Source: Planctomycetota bacterium (GTDB lineage Bacteria > Planctomycetota > UBA1135 > GCA-002686595). Taken from it: a DNA stretch of 64,000 nt. How positions within the stretch are numbered: the stretch's first letter is position 1; the number at the start of each line of letters is the position of its first letter. Below are positions 53,163-61,956 of the stretch, in pieces. The stretch is from contig JADYYP010000021.1 of NCBI GenBank assembly GCA_020853575.1, positions 100,690-164,689 on the forward strand, read 5' to 3'. A program made the position numbers and the translations under genes. Below the pieces are notes generated by a model. The model was not told the DNA's origin and did no database searches. It saw only the letters and a list, made by a program, of their open reading frames with translations.

Positions 53163-54848
53163 TCAGGGGCGCACGCGGTAGATCTCGATCGCAGGGCCGA
53201 AGGCCGTAGCGCGAGCGAGGCGCGGGAACAGGCTGGGCACGTCTTGGTAGTCGAGCGCCGGCTCGAAGCGCCAGGTGTCGTCCTCGCCGCGCAGGGTGAC
53301 GGCGAGCTCCCCGTGGCGTTCCGCCCAGTCGCGCAGCGCCGCAGCTAGCGGATTGACCCTGCTGTACTTGGTCACGTCGAGCACGATCCAGCTCGGTCGC
53401 GCATCGTCGAGGAACTTGCCGAGACGGGCTTTGGCCTTGTCGAGGTCGGCACCGGCGAACAACTTCCCGGGCATCGGCGTCACGGGCCACGCATCGCTGG
53501 GTGCGGAGCGCGCGAGCTGGAATCGCAGCCAACGCTTGAGGCGACTGGCGTGGTCGGTCTTGGCCGGCTCGAGCCCGGTCGTGTCGCTGGCGAGGGGCAG
53601 GGTGATCGTGGGAGCCACCACGATGCGCTGGGAGCCGCGCTCGGCATGCTCGCGCAGCCACTGCGCACTCTGCTCGATGGTGTCGAGCTGATCGCGCACG
53701 CGCACATAGCTCACGGCACCGAAGACCGGAACCGCGAGCGCCGCCGCCAACCACACCGGGCGCGCTGCGACCGAGAGCAGGCTCGCCGCCCGCGACACCG
53801 CCAGTCCCGCGAGCAGCGCCAGGAACGGGATCAGCGGCAGCAACATGCGATCGCAGGTCTCCTTGTAGGCGGCCAGCGCGGCGCAGTAGGGCACGGCGTA
53901 CGCGAGCACCACCAGTGCGTCGCGGCGTGCAGCAGCGCCCGCGTCACTCCACGCGCGTCGCGCGCCCGCGAGCGCCAGGCCCGCGCCGATCAGCGCCAGG
54001 AGCGTCAGTCCCGGGTCGTAGTCCCACAGGATCCGCGCCGATTTGACGGCTCCGCTGAAGTCGATGTCACGCCAATACAGCGTGTGGCCGCCCTCCGAGT
54101 AGCTCGCACTCGCGTCGAGCGGCTCGGCGGTGCGCGGGTAGAAGCCCCACCACGCCAAGCCGAAGCCCGCCAGCGGCAGCCCGAGCGCGAACCACGGTGC
54201 GCGACGCTGACCGCGCTCGCTCGGCTCGCGCAGCGCATGGGCCGCGACGATCGGGAGCAGCGCGAACCAGCCGCTGTGGAGCAGGCTCAGCGTCACGAGT
54301 GCCAGCGCCGCGGTGGCGAGGTAGCTGGCCCAGCTCGGCCGCGCGCGCATTTGCAGCGCGGCCAGCAGCGTGAGCAACGCGAAGCTCGCGTGGGGTGCGT
54401 GGTGCCGCGCCTGTTGTCCGAAGTACAGCGTCAGCAGCGAGGTTGCGACCAGCAGCGCCGCGATCAGTGCTGCTAGCGGATCGACGAAGCGTCGTGCGAG
54501 CAGGAAGCTCGCGGGGACGATCAGCAGTGAGAGCCACGCAACCAGAGTGCGACCGCGAAGGTAATCCGCGGCGGCGGCCTCGAGCTGCACTTCGGCGCTG
54601 GCCTCCGTTGCCGCACGCGCGGCAGGAAGGAGTGCCAGACCCTCGGCGAGCAGCAGTGGGTAGGCGTAGAAGCCCTTCTCGGACTGCGCGAGGTTCGGCT
54701 CGCGCCCCTCGCGCAGGATCTCGGTTTGGAGCACGAGGTACGAGTCGGGCTCTGGCGCATGGGGTTGGAGCCGCCCCAGACCCGTCAGCCGCAGCAGTGC
54801 CGCGACGACCACGACCAGAGCGCACCACGCCAGGAGTCCTCGATCCAC
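53163..54848 (-). CDS. GT39-like (PMT/ArnT-type) membrane glycosyltransferase
   Basis: A 561-residue polytopic membrane protein with about ten hydrophobic segments. The first extracytoplasmic loop carries PEPDSYLVLQTEILREG, the acidic EPD-S motif typical of GT-C/GT39 enzymes that use polyprenyl-linked sugars. The C-terminal third (about 415-561) is soluble. It contains a WIVLDVTKY segment and the IEIYRVRP end found in planctomycete relatives. Its GTG start at 54848 has CGGG-type upstream spacing only, so it is less certain. First gene of the operon running through NHL, YtkA-like lipoprotein and MauG genes. It may glycosylate one of the exported operon partners (inference). Confidence 0.75.
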   Translation of the reverse strand: MDRGLLAWCALVVVVAALLRLTGLGRLQPHAPEPDSYLVLQTEILREGREPNLAQSEKGFYAYPLLLAEGLALLPAARAATEASAEVQLEAAAADYLRGRTLVAWLSLLIVPASFLLARRFVDPLAALIAALLVATSLLTLYFGQQARHHAPHASFALLTLLAALQMRARPSWASYLATAALALVTLSLLHSGWFALLPIVAAHALREPSERGQRRAPWFALGLPLAGFGLAWWGFYPRTAEPLDASASYSEGGHTLYWRDIDFSGAVKSARILWDYDPGLTLLALIGAGLALAGARRAWSDAGAAARRDALVVLAYAVPYCAALAAYKETCDRMLLPLIPFLALLAGLAVSRAASLLSVAARPVWLAAALAVPVFGAVSYVRVRDQLDTIEQSAQWLREHAERGSQRIVVAPTITLPLASDTTGLEPAKTDHASRLKRWLRFQLARSAPSDAWPVTPMPGKLFAGADLDKAKARLGKFLDDARPSWIVLDVTKYSRVNPLAAALRDWAERHGELAVTLRGEDDTWRFEPALDYQDVPSLFPRLARATAFGPAIEIYRVRP

Positions 54849-55192
54849 GCCCGGAAGATACTGGACGCCGGTCCGGTTGCGAGCCGCGACCGGCGTCCCT
54901 CGCGCGCCCTGGCTTCGTGCGCTCCACCCGCGACCGCTCGCCCGCGCTGCCACACGAGCGGTCGAGATGTCGCCCCGTTGCCCGTGGCGTCCGAGATGCG
55001 TGTCCCCGAGATCCGCGTTCGTCCCCTGACTCTCAGCACAGCCTAGCGCTGTCAACGCACGCGGCGCATGGATCGAGCCTCGCTCGCCGGAGCATGGGGG
55101 AGCATGCGAAAGCTCGCTCTGAGCTGGGGTGCTCGCTACGCGGCCGCGCAACGAGCACCCGCGGTCGAGATCCGTGCGTCAAACGCCCGCCG
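54849..55192. other. 344-base intergenic region
   Basis: Between the GT39-like gene and the end of the Cys-rich protein gene (both minus strand), so it should carry the promoter of the four-gene operon. I see no convincing promoter, repeat, RNA gene or small protein; short frames here have the Arg/Ser-rich composition of non-coding GC-rich DNA. Confidence 0.5.
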
Positions 55193-55639
55193 TCAGATTC
55201 CGATCCAGCAGTTCTCCGTGCCGGAGTCCTCGATCGTGCCGCCGCCCGCCGGATCGATCTTGCACTCGCACTCCGTCGGAATGCCGATCTCGATCAAGGG
55301 CAAGATCATCCCTCCGCACTCACAGTCCTCCTTGCGCACCGTGAGATCGCCACCCGAGACGCAGCGCTTTCCGACGCCCTTCTCGCCCAGGCACTCCTGG
55401 TGAGACGGATAGAACAGACGCACCTCCGGGCAGTCGTCGCCGACGATCGCGCCGCCGACACCGAAGATCACCAACCCCAACCCGCACGTGTCGATGTCGC
55501 CGGCCGTCTCGACCCGCGCGTCGACCTGGCTCGCCTTGGTGTCCGGGCAACTGGGTGTTGCGCTGCCGAGATCACCGGACGAGCCCTGCACAGCCAAGGC
55601 TGCGCAACCGACCATGGAAAAGTGCAACCAACCGATCAT
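55193..55639 (-). CDS. small Cys-rich exported protein
   Basis: A 148-residue protein of unknown function. A short hydrophobic N-terminus (MIGWLHFSMVGCAALAVQG) could be a signal peptide or, via MVGC, a lipoprotein signal. The mature part has ten Cys residues, including close pairs in DCECGG and ECECK, and runs to an EDSGTENCWIGI end. This suggests a disulfide-rich fold or a metal-binding one. A GGGAG ribosome binding site lies just before ATG 55639. It is a monocistron between the GT39-like operon and a hypothetical membrane-anchored protein gene. I do not recognise the family. Confidence 0.7.
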   Translation of the reverse strand: MIGWLHFSMVGCAALAVQGSSGDLGSATPSCPDTKASQVDARVETAGDIDTCGLGLVIFGVGGAIVGDDCPEVRLFYPSHQECLGEKGVGKRCVSGGDLTVRKEDCECGGMILPLIEIGIPTECECKIDPAGGGTIEDSGTENCWIGI

Positions 55640-55736
55640 GTCTCTCTCCCGCGGGAGCCCCCGTGTCCGACCGCGACGCTCCCGCCTGGCGTCGGATCGC
55701 CGGCCGCGCGCATCCCCGCGCGCACGGCCCTGCGCT

Positions 55737-57311
55737 TCAGTTCGCCGTCGTCGACAGATCGCGGAGCAGCTCCTCGTACTCCGGCGTGTCGACGTAGGGG
55801 CGCAGCGCCTCGATCGCCTCGCGTCGATCCTGTGCGCGCAGCCGTCGGTCGCGCGCGTGCCGCTCGAGGAGCTCGACCGCGCCATCGACGACACCGCGTC
55901 GGCCTTGCTTCGACGCGCGCTGACACAGGATGCGCGCCGAGGTGATCACGCCCGCGACGGAGGCCGCACGCTCGCCCGAGCTGTAGCTCTCGAGTATCGC
56001 CAGCGAACGCTCGTCCACCGCGTAGTGCTCTGAGTTGAACGCGTTGCGCAGTGCCTGACCGCGCACGCGAGCATCGCTGTCCGAGGCGGCGATGGCGAAC
56101 ATCTGGTCCGGCTCGGCCCGCTCGAGCCCGAGCACCATCAGGTAGCGCGCCCGCGGGTCGGCGTCAGCAGCCGCGAGCTCGTGGTACCGCGCCTCGAGCG
56201 CACCACGGGCGTCTTCGCGCGCGGCGAGCTGCCAGTAGACACCGAGCATGTTGCGCGTCGCGTCCGCGCGCTGCGTCAGGAAGTCGACGGCCTCGTATGG
56301 GTCAGGTGTGTTGACGGCTACCGCGAGCGCGATCGCCGCGCGGCGCGCCCCGAGCTCCTCGGCCGTTCCCGTGCTTCCATCGAAGAGCGTCTCCGCCACC
56401 GAGAGCGCCGTGGGCCAGTCCTCTCCTTGCAGCAAGCTGGTCAAGGCCACGGCGATCATCTTCGAGTCCGCGTCGTCGTCGAGCAGCACGCGGAAGATCG
56501 CATCGCGCTCCTCGGGGGCCATCGACTCGGCCATGGCATCGAGCAAGCTGCTGAACAGCGCGGCGTGGTCCGGGAAGCGCCGGCGCAGATCGAGGATCTC
56601 TCCGAGGAAGCGCCGGTCGAGTACCAACACCCCGTCGATGCGCGCCGCGGCGAGCTGGTCGAGCAGGCGTTGAGCGACCCGCGGGTCGAGCTCTGGAAGC
56701 GCGCTGAGGATCGACACGATCAATGCGCTGGCATCCACCTCGATCGACTGCGCCACATCACTGTAGGGCGCGGCGTGGGTCAGGATCGTCCAGTACAGCG
56801 AGCGCACCGCGCCGTACTCGGCCAGCGAGAGCTTGCCGTTGCCCGGCGTATCCGGGGCCAAGGTGCCGGAGCGCAAGAGGTCGAGGATCGCGGCGATGTT
56901 GGACGTTTCGAACAGCAACGGCTCGAGCGCATCCTCGAGCGCGCGCCGACGCGTCTCGTGCAGTTCTGTGGGAACACCGAGAGCGGTTTCGTCAGCACCG
57001 CCGGCGAGCGCCTGCTCCGCCCGGGCCACGAGCTCGAGCTGCTGTCGGAGCGCGTCGGAACTGAACCGCGCGCCACGCTCACGCTTGGGTGCACTCGCCG
57101 TGTCGGCCTCGGAGCCGACGACCACCGCGCGGGTTCCCAGTGCATCCGGGGGCATTCCGTCGAGCGTCTCCGGCGCTGCGTCGTCGAGCGCGGAGTGCGC
57201 CGTGTCCGAGCCCTCATCGGCGGCCTCCGCGGCGTTCGAGCAACGCCAGAGCAGCCACACACAACCCGCAACGACGAGCACGGCGAGTACGACGATCCAG
57301 TTTCGCTTCAT
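55737..57311 (-). CDS. hypothetical helical protein with N-terminal membrane anchor
   Basis: A 524-residue protein with a single N-terminal hydrophobic segment ending in Cys (VVLAVLVVAGCVWLLWRC, residues about 6-23), which could be a membrane anchor or lipoprotein signal. An Asp/Ala-rich linker follows, then a long helical body (about 90-524). The helices repeat at 35-40 residues with patterns such as LLDQLAAARIDGVLVLD and RLLFQ-type turns, suggesting HEAT- or TPR-like repeats, but the family is not recognised. The ATG at 57311 is chosen because it starts directly at the hydrophobic segment. It ends 98 bases upstream of the Cys-rich protein gene. Confidence 0.65.
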   Translation of the reverse strand: MKRNWIVVLAVLVVAGCVWLLWRCSNAAEAADEGSDTAHSALDDAAPETLDGMPPDALGTRAVVVGSEADTASAPKRERGARFSSDALRQQLELVARAEQALAGGADETALGVPTELHETRRRALEDALEPLLFETSNIAAILDLLRSGTLAPDTPGNGKLSLAEYGAVRSLYWTILTHAAPYSDVAQSIEVDASALIVSILSALPELDPRVAQRLLDQLAAARIDGVLVLDRRFLGEILDLRRRFPDHAALFSSLLDAMAESMAPEERDAIFRVLLDDDADSKMIAVALTSLLQGEDWPTALSVAETLFDGSTGTAEELGARRAAIALAVAVNTPDPYEAVDFLTQRADATRNMLGVYWQLAAREDARGALEARYHELAAADADPRARYLMVLGLERAEPDQMFAIAASDSDARVRGQALRNAFNSEHYAVDERSLAILESYSSGERAASVAGVITSARILCQRASKQGRRGVVDGAVELLERHARDRRLRAQDRREAIEALRPYVDTPEYEELLRDLSTTAN

Positions 57312-57475
57312 GGAGTGCCGCGGGTCCTCGCAGGCGACTGCGAGGCGCACTTCGCGGTGCCCCCAACGACTGCCGGCGGTCGCGCGCGGTCACCACCGAC
57401 CTGGCTTTTTCTTGCTCGCGCTGGAGAGCGAGCGCGCTCGACCGCGTTTGGCCGTCGAGCGCGCCGCGTGCTCGC

Positions 57476-59239
57476 TCAAGGCACGAGCTTCAGCGCCAAG
57501 GCGTCGGACATCGCCGTGGACTTGCACGCCAAAGCGTCTCGGAACCAGCCCTGGACGTAGACGATGTCGCCCGCCTGCCAGGGAGCGCCGAGCGCATAGG
57601 GATGCGCCGCGTGGAACGCGTTCCAATCGAGCGTGAGCTGTCCGTCGCACGCGCCGGAGGTCCCGCCCGAGGAGCGCGCTCCGGTACGCATCGTCGGCGC
57701 CTTGACGCACAGGAAGCTCGCGCCAGCGCCCGTCGAGCACCACGGCAGAGCAGTCTGCGCCAGTCCGTAGAAGATGACGCCAGCGCGCTGCCCATCGACG
57801 CCGCCGACGGTGAGCGTGCACGCAGTGGCGGCGCTCGCGCTCGGCAGCGCGCTCGCGGAGAGCGTCGCACTGCAACCGTTGGCGCTCGTTCCGGCCGTGC
57901 AGTAGCTGTGCGGGAAAACCGTGACGTCGAAGCGCTCGAGCAGCGCGTCGTAGTCGTTCCCCGAACCGCTCACGTCGACGGAACCCGTGCCCACGAACGC
58001 GCCCGAGCCCGGGGCCACGCGCTGCAGGCTGTAGAGCACCTCGCCGGCGCCGGGCTGCGTGAGCGCCTGCGCCCAGCTCACCCCCGCCGTGGAGTTGCAC
58101 TCGAGCAACTGCGAGTCGCCGGCCAACACCCACGCCTCTCCGTTCTCGCCGGGAATCACGCGCCGAACCCCGTCGTAGTTCGACTGCGTGTCGTAGGTGT
58201 TCGACCCCAACAGCGCCAACGACGTGTCGAAGTGCTCGATGACGCAGTCGGTGTCGCCCTGGTTGTTGAGGCGCGCGGCTCCGGCGAACCACAGCGAATC
58301 GTCGCTCGCGAATTCGACCGCGTGGGCGTTGCCGCCAAACGCGCCGCCCAGCGTGCGCGTCAACAGCGGCGCACCGTTGACGTCGAAGACCTTGAGCAGG
58401 CCCACGACGTAACCGGTCCCGGGTACGGCTCGGTAGCCGGTGGCGGCGATGCGGCCGCTGGAGTCGACGGCGAGCCTGTGGAAGGGCAGGCTCCAGTTCG
58501 GGTCCGGCGTCGGAGTCACGTCGATCCAAGCCAGCGTGCCCGCGGACGTGAAGCGCGCGACGAAGCCGCCGTTGGCCGACTCGCCCGCGATCGCGAAGTC
58601 GCCGCCGGGGAGCGCGGCCATCGCGTGCAGCACATCGGCGTTCGCCGCAGGTCCATTGATGCCGTTGTGGCTGAGCAAGTTGCCCAGCGGGTCGTACACC
58701 CGAACGAACAACTCGGAGAAGATCGATCCGTACTGGAAGTTGCCGACGATCGAGATGTTGCCCGCGGCGTCGACCGAGCCGATGCCGGTGTCGTAGTCGT
58801 TGAACACGCCGCCGAATTGCCTTTGCCAGCGCAGCGTGCCGTTCGGCGCGAACTTGGCGACGATCACGTCGGGGTAGTTGTAGTAGACGCCGACGACGCC
58901 GATGAGCACCACATCGCCCGACGGGTCGAGCAGCACCTGCTTGATGCGCGTGTCGAGCGCCGGCGTGAGACCGACGCTCCACAGCAGCGCGCCCTGAGCG
59001 GAGTTCTTGTTGAGCGTGGAGCGCAAGTCGATGCCGCCCGTCGTGGTGAACGTGGCGTGGTCACCGACCCAGTACACGTCGCCGTTGGAGGCCACGGCGC
59101 TGGCCAAGATCGAGTCGGCCGAGCCCGGGTGCGCGGGGTCGTTGTAGACCCGCCGCCAGCGGAGCGTGGCCTGCCCGTGCGCCAGCGCGCCGAGGGCGAT
59201 GAACGAGAACGAGAGCACCGCGAGTCGATCGAGTTGCAT
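57476..59239 (-). CDS. secreted beta-propeller-like repeat protein with C-terminal module
   Basis: Exported 587-residue protein related in layout to that at 47517-49292. The signal peptide ends GALAHGQ. The body (about 25-440) has repeats of 50-55 residues with patterns like (V/I)VGNFQYGS, D(A/S)(A/S)G(N/R)I(S/A)(I/A)(V/T)G and LPGGDFAIAGESANG, as in delta-60/PQQ-like propellers. The C-terminus from YCTAGTSANGC (codon near 57904) is the recurring module with AGVIFYGLAQ, LCVKAPTMRTG, CDGQLTLDWNAF, VQGWFRDALAC and LKLVP. The ATG at 59239 is divergent from hrpB across 175 bases. Function unknown; likely surface or matrix protein. Confidence 0.8.
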   Translation of the reverse strand: MQLDRLAVLSFSFIALGALAHGQATLRWRRVYNDPAHPGSADSILASAVASNGDVYWVGDHATFTTTGGIDLRSTLNKNSAQGALLWSVGLTPALDTRIKQVLLDPSGDVVLIGVVGVYYNYPDVIVAKFAPNGTLRWQRQFGGVFNDYDTGIGSVDAAGNISIVGNFQYGSIFSELFVRVYDPLGNLLSHNGINGPAANADVLHAMAALPGGDFAIAGESANGGFVARFTSAGTLAWIDVTPTPDPNWSLPFHRLAVDSSGRIAATGYRAVPGTGYVVGLLKVFDVNGAPLLTRTLGGAFGGNAHAVEFASDDSLWFAGAARLNNQGDTDCVIEHFDTSLALLGSNTYDTQSNYDGVRRVIPGENGEAWVLAGDSQLLECNSTAGVSWAQALTQPGAGEVLYSLQRVAPGSGAFVGTGSVDVSGSGNDYDALLERFDVTVFPHSYCTAGTSANGCSATLSASALPSASAATACTLTVGGVDGQRAGVIFYGLAQTALPWCSTGAGASFLCVKAPTMRTGARSSGGTSGACDGQLTLDWNAFHAAHPYALGAPWQAGDIVYVQGWFRDALACKSTAMSDALALKLVP

Positions 59240-59414
59240 GAAACTGCCTTTTCTTGCCCCCGCTGCCCGTTCGCTCCGCGCACCTGCCCGCGCGCTCTGG
59301 GGACAGTCCAATTAGACGGCGGCGCGCGCTGTGTGACACGCTAGGTCGGAATTCCACGCTCGGCGGGGAGCGTGCGCTGGTCCGGTCGCGCGCGCGCGGG
59401 GAAGATGCACGGCG

Positions 59415-61946
59415 ATGGCCGTTGCCACGCCGCTGCCGATCGACACCGTGCTGCCCGAGCTCCTCGAGCACTTGCGCCGCGGTCCAAACGTCGTGTTGCG
59501 CGCACCGACCGGCGCCGGAAAGACCACGCGCGTGCCGCCGGCAGTGCTCGACGCGGGCCTGGCGCGGGGCAAGCAGATCGTGATGCTCGAGCCGCGCCGG
59601 CTCGCGGCGCGCGCCGCGGCGCGACGCATCGCATTCGAGCGCGGGGTCGAGCTCGGTGGTGAGGTCGGGTGGCACGTGCGCTTCGACAAGAAGAGCTCGC
59701 GCTCGACGAAGATCGTCGTCGTCACCGAGGGCATCCTGGTGCGGCGCCTGCAGGACGACCCATTCCTCGAGGACACGGGTTGCGTGATCTTCGACGAGAT
59801 CCACGAGCGCAGCCTCGACACGGACCTATCGCTGGCGATGGTGCGCAAGCTGCAACGCGAGGCGCGCCCGGAGCTCTCGATCGTCGCCATGTCGGCCACG
59901 TTGGTGCCCGACGCGCTCGTGCGCTACCTCGGTTCGGCACCGTTGGTCGAGAGCGAGGGTCGACTGCATCCGGTCGAGGTGCGCTACCTCGGATTCGCGG
60001 AGCGCGTGCCGCTCGCGCGACAGCTGAGCGCCGCGGTCGCGCAAGCATTGGAAAGCACGAGCGGCGACGTGCTCGCGTTCTTGCCGGGCGTGGGCGAGAT
60101 CCGCCGCGCGGGTGACGAGCTGCGCGCACTGGCGGAGCGCCGCGGTGTCGAGCTGTTCGAGCTCTTCGGCGATCTCCCGGCCGACCAACAGGACGCGGTG
60201 CTGCAACGCCGCGCGCGGCGCAAGGTCGTGCTCGCCACCAACGTCGCACAGACCTCGGTGACGATCGAGGGCGTCACCGCGGTCGTCGACAGTGGGCTGG
60301 CGCGCGTGATGCGTTTCGATCCGTCGGTCGGGCTCGATCGCCTGCTGCTCGAGCGCATCTCGCGCGCGGCGGCGGATCAGCGCGCCGGCCGCGCGGGTCG
60401 CACGGCGCCGGGTCTGTGCCTGCGCTTGTGGGACGAGGCCGAACAGCGCTCGCTGGCGCCCGAGGACGACGCCGAGATCCGCCGAGTCGATCTCGCGGGG
60501 GCCGCGCTCGAGCTGTACGCGTGGGGCGAAAAGGACCTCGGTGCCTTCGATTGGTTCGAGGCGCCGAACGCGGCTGCGTTGGAGCGCGCCAATCAGCTCC
60601 TGCGGCGTTTGGGAGCGATCGACGAAGGCGGCGTCACCAAGCTCGGCCATGCCATGGCGAGCTTGCCCGTGCATCCGCGGCTCGCGCGCCTATTGATCGA
60701 ATCGGAGCGGCTCGGTTGCACGTCGCGTGCGGCGCTGGCGGCGGCCCTGCTCGGCGAGCGCGATCCCTTCCAGCGCTCGCGCGGCCCGCGACTGGCGGCG
60801 CACACGAGCTCGTCGGACTTGCTCGATCGCGTGCAAGCGCTCGAGAGCTTCGAGGATGCCGGGACGACTTCGACCGATGTCGGCGAGCTCGACCGCGGCG
60901 CAGCGTACGCCGTCACGCGCGCCCGCGACCAGCTCGCGCGCATGGTCGAAGCGCACGAGCGGCCGCGCTCGGCCGAGTTGCTCGCGCAGGCGCTGCTGGC
61001 GGCTTTTCCCGACCGTCTCGCCAAACGCCGCGAGCCGAAGAGCCGCCGCGGGGTGCTGGTGGGTGGGCGCGGGGTGACGCTGGCGGACTCCAGCGCGGTC
61101 GCCGAGCCCGAGCTGTTCCTGTGCCTCGATCTCGATGCCGGGGCACGCGGGGAGCGCGCCGAGGCCACGGTGCGCATCGCCTCGGGTGTCGAGCGCGAGT
61201 GGCTCGACCCCGCGCGCGTCGCGACGCACGTCGACGCCGAGTTCGACGACGAGAAGGAGCGCGTGGTCGCGTTCAAGCGCACGACCTTCGACGAGCTCGT
61301 GCTCGACGAGGTGCAGGCCGCGCTGCCGGATGCGGAGGAAGTCGCGCGCGTGCTGTCCGCGGCCGCGGCGCAACGCTTCGAGCGTGTCTGGCCGCGCGAC
61401 GATGCCGAGCTGGCGGGGTTCGTGTGCCGCGTGCGTTGCCTGCGCGCATGGATGCCGGAGCTCGGGCTCCCGGAGTTCGACGAGCGCGAGCTCGCGAGCG
61501 TGTTGCCGGAACTGTGCGTGGGCCGGCGCTCGTTCGAGGAGTTGCGCCGCGCGCCCTGGCTCGAGTTCCTGCGCGCCAAGCTCGACTACAAGCAGCTCCA
61601 GGCGCTCGAGCGCGAGGCTCCCGAACGCCTGAGCGTTCCCAGTGGGTCGCAGATCCGTCTCGCCTACGAGCTCGGACGTCCGCCGGCGCTCGCCGCGCGC
61701 ATCCAGGAGCTGTTCGGTCTCGCGGAGACGCCGCGCGTCGCCGGCGGCCGCGTGGGCGTCGTGATGCACCTGCTGGCCCCCAACCATCGACCGCAGCAAA
61801 TCACCGAGGATTTGCGCAGTTTCTGGAACACGACCTATCCGCTCGTCGCCGCCGAATTGAAGCGCCGCTATCCGCGCCACGCGTGGCCCGACGATCCTTG
61901 GAACGCGACGCCGGAGCGCCGTCCCAAACGCCGCCACGAACGCTGA
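59415..61946 (+). CDS. hrpB: ATP-dependent RNA helicase HrpB
   Basis: DEAH-box helicase of 843 residues, full family length. Motifs: APTGAGKTT (Walker A, 30-38), EPRRLAARA, TEGILVRRL, DEIHER (127-132), SAT (160-162), and motifs in the C-terminal helicase lobe including TNVAQTSVTIEGVTAVVDSG (in part) and QRAGRAGR. The C-terminal half has the HrpB-specific domain (WLEFLRAKLDYKQ..., SQIRLAYELGRPP, TEDLRSFW-TYP). The role in most bacteria is minor or in mRNA processing; fimbrial regulation is known in a few. It is divergent from the propeller-like gene and convergent with the OPT transporter gene, ten bases away. Confidence 0.96.
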   Translation: MAVATPLPIDTVLPELLEHLRRGPNVVLRAPTGAGKTTRVPPAVLDAGLARGKQIVMLEPRRLAARAAARRIAFERGVELGGEVGWHVRFDKKSSRSTKIVVVTEGILVRRLQDDPFLEDTGCVIFDEIHERSLDTDLSLAMVRKLQREARPELSIVAMSATLVPDALVRYLGSAPLVESEGRLHPVEVRYLGFAERVPLARQLSAAVAQALESTSGDVLAFLPGVGEIRRAGDELRALAERRGVELFELFGDLPADQQDAVLQRRARRKVVLATNVAQTSVTIEGVTAVVDSGLARVMRFDPSVGLDRLLLERISRAAADQRAGRAGRTAPGLCLRLWDEAEQRSLAPEDDAEIRRVDLAGAALELYAWGEKDLGAFDWFEAPNAAALERANQLLRRLGAIDEGGVTKLGHAMASLPVHPRLARLLIESERLGCTSRAALAAALLGERDPFQRSRGPRLAAHTSSSDLLDRVQALESFEDAGTTSTDVGELDRGAAYAVTRARDQLARMVEAHERPRSAELLAQALLAAFPDRLAKRREPKSRRGVLVGGRGVTLADSSAVAEPELFLCLDLDAGARGERAEATVRIASGVEREWLDPARVATHVDAEFDDEKERVVAFKRTTFDELVLDEVQAALPDAEEVARVLSAAAAQRFERVWPRDDAELAGFVCRVRCLRAWMPELGLPEFDERELASVLPELCVGRRSFEELRRAPWLEFLRAKLDYKQLQALEREAPERLSVPSGSQIRLAYELGRPPALAARIQELFGLAETPRVAGGRVGVVMHLLAPNHRPQQITEDLRSFWNTTYPLVAAELKRRYPRHAWPDDPWNATPERRPKRRHER

Positions 61947-61956
61947 GGCGCGCGCG

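Noticed and set aside
57394..57445. A terminator near the end of the propeller-like gene at 57476
   Set aside because: A GC stem exists but the adjacent run is A-rich on the minus strand that would need a T-tract, and the stem lies upstream of no transcript end that fits.
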